From an uncultured Methylobacillus sp. (lineage in GTDB: Bacteria; Pseudomonadota; Gammaproteobacteria; Burkholderiales; Methylophilaceae), in assembly GCA_903824575.1 (NCBI GenBank), contig CAIJXJ010000272.1, forward strand, positions 1 through 63,458: a stretch of DNA of 63,458 nt, written 5' to 3'. This document shows, in pieces, positions 26,792 through 35,377 of the stretch (position 1 is its first letter; every line of letters begins with the position of its first letter). A program made the translations under genes and the position numbers. Below the pieces are notes generated by a model, which was given only the letters and a program-made list of their open reading frames with translations, ran no database searches and was not told the DNA's origin.

Positions 26792-27910
26792 ATGATGACA
26801 GCAAGCGTTGAAGAACTGCAAACCGAAGGCCTGTTCAGGGTTGCGGGGGGGCGTCCGATTCTTACCTTCCCGAATCCTCAGCAGATCAGCCTGTCGATCA
26901 GAGCGAGTGCGCTGATATTTGCCGACCCTGAATCACTGAAGTTACTTAACCTGATCGAACGTGTGGCGCCGAGCGATGCCACGGTCCTGATCAAGGGAGA
27001 AACCGGAACCGGCAAGGAGTTGGTGGCACGACATCTGCACGCACTCAGTCCCCGTCACAACGGGCCGTTTGCGGCGATCAATTGCGGTGCCTTCTCCGAG
27101 ACGCTGGTTGAAAGCGAACTGTTCGGTTACGAGCGTGGTGCCTTTACCGGCGCGGTAGGCTCCAAGGCTGGCTGGTTTGAAACAGCCAATGGTGGAACCC
27201 TGTTTCTGGACGAGATCGGCGATTTGCCAATGTCAACACAGGTCAAGCTGTTGCGCGTGTTACAGGAACGTGAGATTGTGCGTGTCGGTTCGAGGCACCC
27301 GGTTCCCATCGATGTCCGACTGATTGCTGCGACCAACGTAGATTTGAAAGAAGCTGTGCGTGTTGGACACTTCCGCAAGGACCTGTTCTACCGCATCAAT
27401 GTCGTACCGCTTCAACTCGCCCCGTTGCGCGAACGGACCGGTGACATCTTGCCCTTAATCAGGCATTTCATCTCGATTTACGCCAAACGGCTGCATATGA
27501 AAGAGCCTGAACTGCTACCGGAGACTTTACGCCAACTGGGTGATTATCCCTGGCCCGGCAATATTCGCGAACTGGAAAATCTCATTCATCGCGCCTTGCT
27601 GGTGTGCGATGGCGGCGTACTTCGGCCCGCCAATCTGAGTTTGCCGGTGGTGCATGAGAGTGCAATTAGCACGCCTCTACACGGCCCGGGGGCAGCACAG
27701 ACGGATATCGTCAATACATGCACACTGGAGAAGGCTTTTGCCGGTCTGTTCGAACTCGAGCCTGAAGCACTGCATGACCTGATAAATCGCACCCTGATCG
27801 GACAAGCTTTTGAATATTCGCGCAGCAATCAAGTTCAAACAGCCAAATTGCTGGGTATCAGCCGTAATGTCCTCAGAACTCAACTCAAACACTTTGGCAT
27901 GATTGACTAA
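26792..27910 (+). CDS. Sigma-54-dependent transcriptional activator, SfnR-like
   Basis: 372 residues. There is no receiver or GAF domain, only a short N-terminal stretch. The AAA+ domain has Walker A GETGTGKE (69-76), the sigma-54 contact loop GAFTGA (116-121) and Walker B GGTLFLDE (134-141). The C-terminal Fis-type HTH reads [23 protein letters not shown]. The lack of a sensory domain and the sequence style match SfnR, which in pseudomonads switches on sulfone use during sulfur limitation; family members regulate other targets too. Sigma-54 promoters precede five nearby transcription units, so it is the obvious local activator. AAAGGGATC precedes the ATG pair. Confidence 0.88.
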   Translation: MMTASVEELQTEGLFRVAGGRPILTFPNPQQISLSIRASALIFADPESLKLLNLIERVAPSDATVLIKGETGTGKELVARHLHALSPRHNGPFAAINCGAFSETLVESELFGYERGAFTGAVGSKAGWFETANGGTLFLDEIGDLPMSTQVKLLRVLQEREIVRVGSRHPVPIDVRLIAATNVDLKEAVRVGHFRKDLFYRINVVPLQLAPLRERTGDILPLIRHFISIYAKRLHMKEPELLPETLRQLGDYPWPGNIRELENLIHRALLVCDGGVLRPANLSLPVVHESAISTPLHGPGAAQTDIVNTCTLEKAFAGLFELEPEALHDLINRTLIGQAFEYSRSNQVQTAKLLGISRNVLRTQLKHFGMID

Positions 27911-27920
27911 TCATGTTAAA

Positions 27921-27950
27921 ACCAGGAGGCAGCAACGGCCTCCTGCTTGC
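27921..27950 (-). terminator. Terminator between the activator and hupB (convergent)
   Basis: Stem CAGGAGGC (27923-27930) pairs with GCCTCCTG (27938-27945). On the minus strand it is followed by GTTTTAAC, so it best serves hupB. Confidence 0.75.
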
Positions 27951-27958
27951 AAAAATAT

Positions 27959-28231
27959 TTAGTTTAGTGCTTGTTTCAGGACCTTTCCAGGTTTGAAACT
28001 TGGAGCGTTACGCGCTGGAATTTTGATCTGTGCACCAGTTTTTGGGTTACGACCGTTACGGGCATTGCGCTGACTGACCTTGAACGAACCAAAGCCCACC
28101 AGAGAAACCGTTTCCCCCTTCTTCAGCGCCTCCTGGATGACCCGGGTGAAGGCGTTGACCGCACGGGCAGCATCTTCTTGATTCAAGTTTGATTCCTTAG
28201 CAACCTGTTTGATCAGTACTAATTTACTCAT
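27959..28231 (-). CDS. hupB: DNA-binding protein HU
   Basis: 90 residues, the standard HU length, with the DNA-binding arm RNARNGRNPKTGAQIKIPA and preceding GFGSFKV. It compacts and bends DNA non-specifically. It is convergent with the sigma-54 activator gene. Confidence 0.95.
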   Translation of the reverse strand: MSKLVLIKQVAKESNLNQEDAARAVNAFTRVIQEALKKGETVSLVGFGSFKVSQRNARNGRNPKTGAQIKIPARNAPSFKPGKVLKQALN

Positions 28232-28667
28232 GACATAGCTCCTGTCGAGTTAATTGATGAATGTTTGATGGATAAAGCTGATCACGAAGCGCAAGGAGCG
28301 TGCCACTAGCTGATGGTTTCCCCTGATTTTGTGCAAACCCCGCGGGCTAAGTACATCTGCGCACTCCGATTCTTTGGGGGAGTGAGATCTCCTCCTGAAA
28401 TTAATGCGTAATCCGAAACAGCTTGGGAATAAAGCTGCTGGATATGCAACACCTTGTGTCGGCCGGATCATTGCCAGGACAGCTTTGAATTTTCAAATTA
28501 AAATAAATTATCCTTATAATTCAATTTATTAGATATATGTTAATGGGTTTACGCAAGGTTGGCATGAGTTCTGCTCAGTAAAGCCATGAGCTGGTCTGCC
28601 AGATTTTTTTCGTCGGGCAGAAAATTTATAAGCATCGTCAATTTTGCAGGAACGGGAGTTAAGTCAG
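28232..28667. other. Intergenic region with hupB and tonB2 promoters
   Basis: No gene is supported. An AT-rich dyad AATAAATT/AATTTATT (28502-28509, 28523-28530) lies 31 bp upstream of the sigma-54 motif and could be an IHF or activator site. A dyad CAGCTT/AAGCTG is at about 28416-28434. Confidence 0.4.
28559..28575 (+). promoter_or_regulatory. Sigma-54 promoter A (tonB2 operon)
   Basis: TTGGCATGAGTTCTGCT: GG (28561-62) and GC (28573-74) are exactly 10 nt apart, with TGGCA and TGC blocks matching the -24/-12 consensus. The predicted transcript start is about 80 nt before the tonB ATG. Confidence 0.75.
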
Positions 28668-29324
28668 ATGGATTACGCACAACAACAGCGAGACCCGAGC
28701 AAGCACTTGATGGGCATCTCGCTAGTCGTCGTATTGCATATCTTCATTGTCTACGCACTGGTAAACGGACTGGCGCGCAAGGCCATCGAGGTATTGAAGC
28801 AGCCGCTTGAGGTTAACTTGATCAAGGAGTTAAAAATACTGCCTCCGCCTCCGCCACCACCTCCCAAGGTAGTCAAGGTGAATCCGCCGCCTGCCCACGT
28901 GCCACCGCCTCCGGTGTATGTTCCACCGCCCGAGGTACAGGTCCAGGCCCCGCCCCCGGTAGTAACCGTAGTCGCAACCACCGTCGTGCCACCGCCTCCA
29001 GCTCCTGTTATCGAGCCACCAGCACCAGTGGTCAAGGTGGAGCCGCCTGCGATCGTCAACGTTGGTGTCGTTTGCCCCAATCATCTGGAAGTCCGGGGCA
29101 ATACGCCATTCCCTGACCAGGCCATCCGTCTGGGCTTGAGTGGAGATGTGCTGGTTGAATTTGTCGTGACTGCGGATGGAGCAGTCAACAACATTTCAGT
29201 GGTGAAATCAAGCAACCGTATCTTCAACAATGCGGCCACCACCGCCGTAAGCAAGCTGCACTGCATCGGCCAGTCCCAGAATGTTCGAGTGCGCGTTCCC
29301 TTCGTATTCAAGTTGGAAGGCTGA
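28668..29324 (+). CDS. tonB: TonB protein, second system
   Basis: 218 residues from the ATG at 28668; a TTG start at 28644 is less likely because GGGAG fits the ATG. An N-terminal helix (GISLVVVLHIFIVYALVNGL) precedes a very proline-rich spacer of about 90 residues (repeated PPPP and VPPP units) and a C-terminal TonB domain (GLSGDVLVEFVVTADGAV). Two cysteines in that domain (VCPNHLE, LHCIGQ) could form a disulfide, which is not usual for TonB. First gene of a tonB-exbB-exbD-exbD-hydrolase operon under sigma-54 promoter A. Confidence 0.9.
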   Translation: MDYAQQQRDPSKHLMGISLVVVLHIFIVYALVNGLARKAIEVLKQPLEVNLIKELKILPPPPPPPPKVVKVNPPPAHVPPPPVYVPPPEVQVQAPPPVVTVVATTVVPPPPAPVIEPPAPVVKVEPPAIVNVGVVCPNHLEVRGNTPFPDQAIRLGLSGDVLVEFVVTADGAVNNISVVKSSNRIFNNAATTAVSKLHCIGQSQNVRVRVPFVFKLEG

Positions 29325-29401
29325 CGTTTTCAGAACGAGGCTGTCGTGCCCGGTTAGATCAGAAGCTTTTTTTTGCAGTAAACGAATAGGAGAAATAAAT
29401 C

Positions 29402-30322
29402 ATGAAAAACTATTTAGGTATTTCCGTACTGGCCATCAGTCTTCTGGCCGCAAGCGTAGGCCTGCTGGGAAGTTCCAGCCTGGCAATCGCTGCCGATCAA
29501 GCGACTGGCGTTGCAGCTCCGACGCAAGTGGCAGCCGCGCCAGACAGCGTGTCAAACAAGAAGCATAGTGAGGCCGCTGTCCTGTCCGATGATGGCAAGG
29601 AAATCGTGGAAAACCCTTATGGTCTGGATGCGCTGTGGAAGGGCGGCGATTTCGTGGCACGCGGCACCCTGCTCATCCTGGTGATCATGTCCATCGGTAG
29701 CTGGTACATCATCGTCACCAAATTGTACGAGCAGTTCAAGCTGGAACGCGTTGCACGCAAGGCCAACGAAACGTTCTGGACTTCGGGTGCATTGCCGCAG
29801 GCGGTCGAAACGCTGGAGGTGGGCAGTGCCTACCACTACGTTGCCAAGTCTGGCGTGGATGCAACGGAACATCACGGCGGCTTGCTAGGAAACATCGATT
29901 TCAACACCTGGGTTTCCCAATCGATCCAGCGCGCCATCGATAACATCCAGAGCCGGTTGCAAGATGGTCTGGCCTTTCTCGGCACGGTCGGCTCGACGGC
30001 TCCTTTTGTCGGTCTGTTTGGTACGGTATGGGGCATCTACCACGCGCTAACCGCGATCGGTATCGCCGGTCAGGCGTCCATTGATAAGGTGGCGGGGCCG
30101 GTCGGCGAATCCCTGATTATGACTGCGATTGGTTTGGCCGTGGCCGTTCCTGCCGTACTTGGCTACAACTGGCTGGTGCGCCGCAACAAGTCGGCGCTTG
30201 ATAACGTGCGCGCCTTTGGTGCGGATTTGCATGCCGTATTACTTGCAGGCGGTGCCAATAGCGATGCTGACAGTCGTTCTGCCAGCCCGGTCAAGATCGT
30301 CAGCGCTGCGCGTGCAGGCTAA
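29402..30322 (+). CDS. exbB: ExbB proton-channel subunit, second system
   Basis: 306 residues. It has a cleavable-looking signal peptide (LLGSSSLAIAADQ) and a periplasmic extension before the first channel helix, as in the longer ExbB subgroup. Three channel helices include STAPFVGLFGTVWGIYHAL and GPVGESLIMTAIGLAVAVPAV. AGGAG precedes the ATG. Confidence 0.92.
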   Translation: MKNYLGISVLAISLLAASVGLLGSSSLAIAADQATGVAAPTQVAAAPDSVSNKKHSEAAVLSDDGKEIVENPYGLDALWKGGDFVARGTLLILVIMSIGSWYIIVTKLYEQFKLERVARKANETFWTSGALPQAVETLEVGSAYHYVAKSGVDATEHHGGLLGNIDFNTWVSQSIQRAIDNIQSRLQDGLAFLGTVGSTAPFVGLFGTVWGIYHALTAIGIAGQASIDKVAGPVGESLIMTAIGLAVAVPAVLGYNWLVRRNKSALDNVRAFGADLHAVLLAGGANSDADSRSASPVKIVSAARAG

Positions 30323-30325
30323 ATC

Positions 30326-30754
30326 ATGGCCATGAATGTAGGATCATTGAGCGATGGAGAAGACGAAATCGTCTCCACCATCAATACCACCCCGCTGGTC
30401 GATGTCATGCTGGTTTTGCTGATTATTTTCCTGATCACGATTCCGGTGGTAACGCACACCGTCCCGCTGGAATTGCCCAAGGTCACCAACCAGCCCCGGC
30501 AGACTAAGCCCGAGAACATCAACATAGCGGTCGATTACTGGGGCAAGGTTTACTGGAACGAGCAACCGGTTGCAGACACCAATACGCTGGTTGACAAGCT
30601 GAAGGTGGTAGCGGTGATCCAGCCGCAACCGGAGATTCAGATCCGCGGTGACGGCGAGGCGCGCTATGAATCGATTGGCCGCGTGGTGTTTGCCTGCCAG
30701 CGTGCCGGCATTCAGAAGATCGGATTCATCACCGAGCCGCCACCCCGTGGTTAG
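30326..30754 (+). CDS. exbD: ExbD subunit, first of two
   Basis: 142 residues. The membrane helix carries the proton-binding aspartate in TTPLVDVMLVLLIIFLI, and a periplasmic domain follows. It starts 3 nt after exbB. Confidence 0.92.
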   Translation: MAMNVGSLSDGEDEIVSTINTTPLVDVMLVLLIIFLITIPVVTHTVPLELPKVTNQPRQTKPENINIAVDYWGKVYWNEQPVADTNTLVDKLKVVAVIQPQPEIQIRGDGEARYESIGRVVFACQRAGIQKIGFITEPPPRG

Positions 30755-30785
30755 TCTGGTTTACCAATTTAGATAAGGAGATGCC

Positions 30786-31214
30786 ATGGCTATGAATATA
30801 GGATCCGGCAGGTCGTTGAGCGAACCGGAACTGATGGTCGAGATCAATACCACGCCACTAATCGATGTGATGCTGGTGTTGTTGATCATGCTGATCATCA
30901 CCATCCCGATCCAATTGCATGCAGTCAACCTGAACATGCCGATTGACAATCATGCGCCACCGCCGGCTCCACCGGTTGTAATTGAGGTTGAAATTGACAA
31001 CACCGGTGCGGTACGGTGGAACGGTGATCTGGTGCAAAGCGGGCAGGTCCTGAATGAAAAATTTGCCGCTGCTGCTGCCGAAGCCGTGCAACCAGAAGTG
31101 CATATCAGGCCTAACAGGCTGGCTCCTTACAAGTCGGTGGCGGCGGTGATGGCTTCCGCGCAACGTAATCGCGCGACCAAGATCGGCATTGTGGGCAACG
31201 AGCAGTATATTTAA
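30786..31214 (+). CDS. exbD: ExbD subunit, second of two
   Basis: 142 residues, a paralogue of the preceding gene (MAMNxGS start; TTPLIDVMLVLLIMLII helix). AAGGAG precedes it. Systems with two ExbD genes (TonB-ExbB-ExbD1-ExbD2) are known, for example in Xanthomonas, where the second copy affects only particular receptors. Confidence 0.9.
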   Translation: MAMNIGSGRSLSEPELMVEINTTPLIDVMLVLLIMLIITIPIQLHAVNLNMPIDNHAPPPAPPVVIEVEIDNTGAVRWNGDLVQSGQVLNEKFAAAAAEAVQPEVHIRPNRLAPYKSVAAVMASAQRNRATKIGIVGNEQYI

Positions 31215-31242
31215 TTTCAGATCATCGATTAAGGAGATTTTC

Positions 31243-32133
31243 GTGACCCGCAAGACTGCAAATGATTTCGACCCGGAAGTACTTAAACTGTTCGATGGCT
31301 ATGTACATGGCCATATCAACCGGCGTGAGTTTCTGTCAGGGGCCGCCAAATATGCCGTGGGTGGCGTGACCGCCGTCGGCTTGCTGGAGGCGCTGAGTCC
31401 TCGTTTTGCCGAAGCACAGCAGATTAAGCCGGATGATCTGCGCATCAAAGCGCGTTACGTCGAATATCCTTCACCCAACGGTTACGGCAAGCTGCGCGGC
31501 TATCTGGTGCAACCGGCAGACGCTAAAGGAAAACTGCCAACGGTACTGGTCGTGCATGAAAATCGCGGGCTTAATCCCCATATTGAGGACATCGCCCGGC
31601 GCCTGGCATTGGACAACTTCATTGCTTTTGCCCCGGACGCGCTGTTCCCGCTCGGAGGCTACCCCGGTAACGAGGACAAGGCGCGCGAGATCTTCCCCAA
31701 GCTGGACCAGGCCAAGACGCGAGAAGATTTTGTGGCTGCGGCAGAGGTGCTGAAAAACCTGGCCGGCGGCAATGGAAAAGTTGGCGTGGTCGGGTTTTGC
31801 TATGGAGGCGGTATCGCCAATTTCCTGGCCACCCGCCTGCCTGATCTGGCTGCGGCCGTCCCATTTTACGGGGCTCAGCCGACAGCTGAAGAAGCGTCTA
31901 AAATCCGGGCGCCGTTGCAGCTTCATTATGCCGGTGCAGACGAACGTATCAACGCTGGTTGGCCGGCCTATGAGACAGCTCTAAAAGCCGCAGCAGTCAG
32001 ATACCAGGCTTATATTTACCCGGGCGTGCAACATGGCTTCAATAACGACACCACGCCACGCTTTGACGAAGCCGCCGCCAAACTGGCCTGGGAGCGCACG
32101 GTAGGTTTCTTCAATACCAACTTGCGGGGCTGA
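31243..32133 (+). CDS. Tat-exported dienelactone-hydrolase-family protein
   Basis: 296 residues from a GTG at 31243 with AAGGAG at perfect spacing. A twin-arginine signal (NRREFLSGAAKYAVGG) directs folded export. The alpha/beta-hydrolase core has nucleophile cysteine in GFCYGGG, aspartate in AGADERI and histidine in VQHGFNN, the dienelactone hydrolase triad. Cytoplasmic members open dienelactones in aromatic breakdown; exported copies are mostly uncharacterised. Its place as last gene of the TonB2 operon suggests it acts on the imported compound in the periplasm. Confidence 0.88.
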   Translation: MTRKTANDFDPEVLKLFDGYVHGHINRREFLSGAAKYAVGGVTAVGLLEALSPRFAEAQQIKPDDLRIKARYVEYPSPNGYGKLRGYLVQPADAKGKLPTVLVVHENRGLNPHIEDIARRLALDNFIAFAPDALFPLGGYPGNEDKAREIFPKLDQAKTREDFVAAAEVLKNLAGGNGKVGVVGFCYGGGIANFLATRLPDLAAAVPFYGAQPTAEEASKIRAPLQLHYAGADERINAGWPAYETALKAAAVRYQAYIYPGVQHGFNNDTTPRFDEAAAKLAWERTVGFFNTNLRG

Positions 32134-32162
32134 AACCTCCGTCTTGACGGATTCATGGCAGT

Positions 32163-32197
32163 AAAAATGGACGCCACAGACGCGTCCATTTTTTTCT
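32163..32197 (+). terminator. Intrinsic terminator of the tonB2 operon
   Basis: A 12-bp stem AAAAATGGACGC/GCGTCCATTTTT with a 7-nt loop is followed by more T and C. Confidence 0.88.
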
Positions 32198-32425
32198 CTG
32201 AAGCTCCGAGATCAGTGTTCTTATCAATCATCGCTGCTGTTTGCGCAGCAACATCCGGTTTTGCCTTTGTTGAATTTCAGGCAGGCAGCCGATGCTTGAA
32301 GCGTGCAAGAGAAGCTTTCAGGCCCTGCATTGTGAAGGCCAGATAATAAAATAAATTATTTATAAACAGTTAGTTACATTTATTTTATAGTTTTTTTCCG
32401 GATCCATCCTGATGAATTTTGTCTG

Positions 32426-32442
32426 TTGGCACGATAGATGCC
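32426..32442 (+). promoter_or_regulatory. Sigma-54 promoter B (rhodanese-DUF6152 operon)
   Basis: TTGGCACGATAGATGCC has GG (32428-29) and GC (32440-41) spaced by 10 nt and the consensus TTGGCACG. It lies about 80 bp before the ATG at 32522, and rules out the longer reading frame starting at 32438. Confidence 0.82.
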
Positions 32443-32521
32443 TATTAAATGCCTAACACAGCACCTCTTAATCGGGTGTCCCAGTGCGAATTGTCAACCA
32501 AACATGAAAAGGGAATCGTCC

Positions 32522-33004
32522 ATGAAAAATATTTCAAAACTGATGTTATTGATGTTGGTTCTGGCCGCAGCACCTGCCATGGCGGCAGATGAGGCACCGG
32601 CCAAACCAGCAACCGTTGGAGAGGCTGCGAAGGCACCTGCCTCCAAGGCGCACATACTCAATCGTGCGGAAATTGACGACTTGCTGGCAAAACCGGACCA
32701 AGTAGTTTTTATCGACGTACGCCGTCCCGATGAACTGACGGCGATTGGCGGCTTCCCGGTCTATCTCAGCATTCAGGCCAAGGATCTTGAGAAGAACCTG
32801 GCTTTCATTCCCAAAGACAGGACCATCGTCACCGTATCCAACCACGCCGGGCGTGCCGGCAAGTCTGCAGACCTGTTGGCCGACAAGGGCTTCAAGGTAG
32901 CCGGTGCGGCAGGAGTGGAGGGCTACAAGGCAGAAGGCGGCACCATCATCAAGCTGGTTCCACCACCACCGAAAGTCGCTGATGCAACGGCGACGCAACA
33001 CTAA
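32522..33004 (+). CDS. Exported rhodanese-like protein lacking the active cysteine
   Basis: 160 residues from the ATG at 32522 (AGGGA upstream; the signal peptide ends PAMA). The rhodanese fold is seen in VVFIDVRRPDELTAIGGFPV, KDRTIVTVSNHAGRAGKSADLL and GFKVAGAAGVEGYKAEGG. The active loop normally begins with cysteine (CxxGxRS); here SNHAGRAGKS has histidine at that position. Sulfurtransfer by the usual route is therefore not expected, and a binding or scaffold role is more likely. First gene of unit B. Confidence 0.85.
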   Translation: MKNISKLMLLMLVLAAAPAMAADEAPAKPATVGEAAKAPASKAHILNRAEIDDLLAKPDQVVFIDVRRPDELTAIGGFPVYLSIQAKDLEKNLAFIPKDRTIVTVSNHAGRAGKSADLLADKGFKVAGAAGVEGYKAEGGTIIKLVPPPPKVADATATQH

Positions 33005-33038
33005 TTTTTATTTTTTGATAATTGACAGGAGATTTCAA

Positions 33039-33467
33039 ATGAATACCAAGCAAAAATTTATCGCCGGCGCTGCAATGTCTGCCCTGCTGGCTGTTTCATT
33101 TCCAGCACTTGCCCACCACGCATTTTCTGCAGAGTTCGACGGTGACAAGCCGGTCGAAGTAAAGGGCGTGGTCACCAAGTTGGAACTGACCAATCCGCAC
33201 AGCTGGCTGTACGTCGATGTCAAAGGTGCTGATGGAACGGTTACGAACTGGGGCTTTGAGTTCGGGGCGCCATTCAGCCTGAAGGAAAAAGGCGTTACTA
33301 AGGCAACTTTTGCAGCAGGCACCGAAGTCTCGGTGCAGGGATTCCGCGCCAAGAGCGGCAAGGAATTTGGCTATGCTGTGACGACTATCCTGGCGGATGG
33401 GCGCAGCTTCAAGACCGGCGGTGCTCAGGATGCGCCTACGGCAGCACCTGCAGCAACAACCAAGTAA
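33039..33467 (+). CDS. DUF6152 family exported protein
   Basis: 142 residues from the ATG at 33039 (AGGAGATTTCAA). A signal peptide ends near PALA, and the mature N-terminus HHAFSAEFD with NPHSWLYVDVKGADG matches DUF6152. The fold is predicted as a small beta-barrel (OB-like). The leading histidine pair is conserved and might bind metal; this is inference. DUF6152 genes commonly accompany the two secreted proteins that follow. Confidence 0.85.
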   Translation: MNTKQKFIAGAAMSALLAVSFPALAHHAFSAEFDGDKPVEVKGVVTKLELTNPHSWLYVDVKGADGTVTNWGFEFGAPFSLKEKGVTKATFAAGTEVSVQGFRAKSGKEFGYAVTTILADGRSFKTGGAQDAPTAAPAATTK

Positions 33468-33512
33468 TCAACGCGCTTGATCACCCTTTAAGTGCAAGAC
33501 AGGAGAAATTTC

Positions 33513-34319
33513 TTGAAAACCAATTTAAATAACAAGCCGTCCTGGGTACGCAAGCTTGGCATCAGCACATTGCTTGCGGCCGGCATCCTGGCCCAATTCG
33601 GCATTGCTACTGCGGCAGAGCAGTCGATTCCCCGTCTGGCCAACGGTAAGCCTGACTTCTCGGGCATCTGGCAAACCACCAGCGCGGCAGACTATGGCCT
33701 TGAACCGCATGCCAATCGGAAGGATGCTCCGCCGTTTATCGGTGCCGTGGAAGGGAACACCATTCCTTACCTGCCTCAAGCGCTGGAGCAGAAGAAGAAA
33801 AACTTCGAAAACCGGGCCACTGACGACCCCAGCCTTAAAGGTTATACCCTGGGAGTACCGCGTGGGATTTACTATCCTGAGCCTTTTCAAATCTTCGAAC
33901 GTGCGGCAGATATCAACATCGTGCATCAATTTGGCCATTCGGTACGTACCATTCACACCAACGGCACAGAGCATCCTGGCCTGGAAGACTCAAACGACTG
34001 GTGGTTAGGGGATAACCGTGGCCACTGGGAAGGCGATGTTCTGGTCAATGATGTAAAGAACTTCAATGACAAGACCTGGCTGGATCGCGCCGGAGACTTT
34101 CATAGTGACGCGCTGCATGTGGTTGAGCGCTGGAAATTCATTGACCCCAACACCATAGAGTACAAGGCCACACTGGATGATGCCAAGGTTTACAGTCGTC
34201 CATGGACAATCAGTGCCCTTTTGCATCGTCACCGTGAAAAGAATTTTCAACTGATCGAAGACTACCGCTATACCACGGACTATGACCAGTACTACCCACC
34301 CCAAGCCGGCAAGAAGTAA
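33513..34319 (+). CDS. Exported protein of a 'DGKPDxxGxW' family, copy 1
   Basis: 268 residues starting at a TTG (33513) with AGGAG 7 nt upstream; a GTG at 33492 lacks a site. The signal peptide ends near ATAAE. The mature protein begins RLANGKPDFSGIWQ, later VRTIHTNGTEHPG, then LGDNRGHWEGDVLV, a DKTWLDRAGDFHSDALHVVER block and YSRPWTIS. These blocks occur in a widespread family of secreted proteins with no established function. No catalytic site can be named with certainty, though His/Asp/Trp are highly conserved. It is paralogous to the next gene. Confidence 0.8.
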   Translation: MKTNLNNKPSWVRKLGISTLLAAGILAQFGIATAAEQSIPRLANGKPDFSGIWQTTSAADYGLEPHANRKDAPPFIGAVEGNTIPYLPQALEQKKKNFENRATDDPSLKGYTLGVPRGIYYPEPFQIFERAADINIVHQFGHSVRTIHTNGTEHPGLEDSNDWWLGDNRGHWEGDVLVNDVKNFNDKTWLDRAGDFHSDALHVVERWKFIDPNTIEYKATLDDAKVYSRPWTISALLHRHREKNFQLIEDYRYTTDYDQYYPPQAGKK

Positions 34320-34375
34320 GACAGGATTGACGGTTGAATAGTGCACTGGATATCAAACAAGGAGTTGAGAATTTT

Positions 34376-35377
34376 ATGAAAAACAGAATGAGTCAAGGTA
34401 AGCTTGGGTTAACCAGTCTGGTACTGGGCGCGCTGTCATTTGCATCGGTGGCCACTTTTGCTGCCGAAGCAACTACCGCCAAGCCGGCCCAGGCACAGCA
34501 GGCCCCAGCGGGCGGCGGAATTGGATATGAAAAATCCTTCCCCAAGATCGAATCCGGAAAATGGACAGGACCAAAACTGGCAGACGGTCAGCCAGACGTG
34601 AATGGGCATTGGTCCAACACCATTTCCAACCATAGCAACTTTACCGACCCCAATGGCGGCATTCCTGGTGATCCCAAGCCGCCAAAGACACCGTTGCCAC
34701 CCCGTAACGAGCGTGCACCCAGTCGGGTGAGCGATCCGGCCGACGGTCAGGTTCCTTTCCAGCCTTGGGCACAGGAAAAGGTCAATCAGTTCCATGTTGG
34801 CTTTCACAACCCGACCGAACCGCAATATATCGAACCCCTGGCCAGGTGCGCCCCAGCTGGGGTACCCAAGTCCTTGTACTGGCATGGTTATGAAATTGCG
34901 CAATACCCAGGCTACGTGGTGTTCTTCTTCAATTCCGGCACGCGCATCATCCATCTGGATGGCAAGCCGCATTTGCCGGAAAACATCAAGTTATGGAATG
35001 CCGATTCGCGTGGTCATTGGGAAGGCAACACCCTGGTAGTGGATGTGACCAACCACAACGGCAAAGCCATGTTTGGCCGCTCTGGTGAATTCATCAGCGA
35101 AAACGGTCATGTCGTGGAGAAATACATCTTCGCTAACGATGGCAAGCGCTATAACTACGAAGCCGTGTTCACCGATCCTAGTGTCTATACGCGTCCTTTC
35201 ACGGTAACAATTCCGGCCCGCAAGTGGACCGCTGATGAGAAGCCCAATGGTTGGCATTTTGAAACCCGAGTGGTCAATGTCCCAGGCCAGGGCCCTACCA
35301 TTGAACGTGATGAACGCATTTGCGCTGAAAACAACGGCGGATTCGGCATGGGAGCAGAAAAAACGGCAAAGAAATAA
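34376..35377 (+). CDS. Exported protein of a 'DGKPDxxGxW' family, copy 2
   Basis: 333 residues from the ATG at 34376, with GGAG 11 nt upstream. The signal peptide ends near TFAAE. It shares with copy 1 the opening KLADGQPDVNGHW, then TRIIHLDGKPHLP, DSRGHWEGNTLVVDVTNHNG and VYTRPFTV, and adds an N-terminal Pro-rich segment, LARCAPAGVPKSLYW and a C-terminal ERICAENNGGFGMG. Two cysteines may pair. It is the last gene of unit B. The function is unknown; the shared family and promoter suggest it works with copy 1. Confidence 0.8.
   Translation: MKNRMSQGKLGLTSLVLGALSFASVATFAAEATTAKPAQAQQAPAGGGIGYEKSFPKIESGKWTGPKLADGQPDVNGHWSNTISNHSNFTDPNGGIPGDPKPPKTPLPPRNERAPSRVSDPADGQVPFQPWAQEKVNQFHVGFHNPTEPQYIEPLARCAPAGVPKSLYWHGYEIAQYPGYVVFFFNSGTRIIHLDGKPHLPENIKLWNADSRGHWEGNTLVVDVTNHNGKAMFGRSGEFISENGHVVEKYIFANDGKRYNYEAVFTDPSVYTRPFTVTIPARKWTADEKPNGWHFETRVVNVPGQGPTIERDERICAENNGGFGMGAEKTAKK

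Larger units (their letters stand above)
32134..32521. other. Intergenic region between units A and B
   Basis: Contains the unit A terminator, a hairpin TGCTG/CAGCA at about 32237-32252, an AT-rich 10-bp dyad ATAAAATAAA/TTTATTTTAT (32346-32355, 32379-32388) 40 bp upstream of the sigma-54 motif, and promoter B. No gene is supported. Confidence 0.5.

Noticed and set aside
28751-29080. Gly/Thr-rich minus-strand frame opposite tonB2
   Set aside because: It is the antisense reading of the proline-rich TonB spacer, not a gene.
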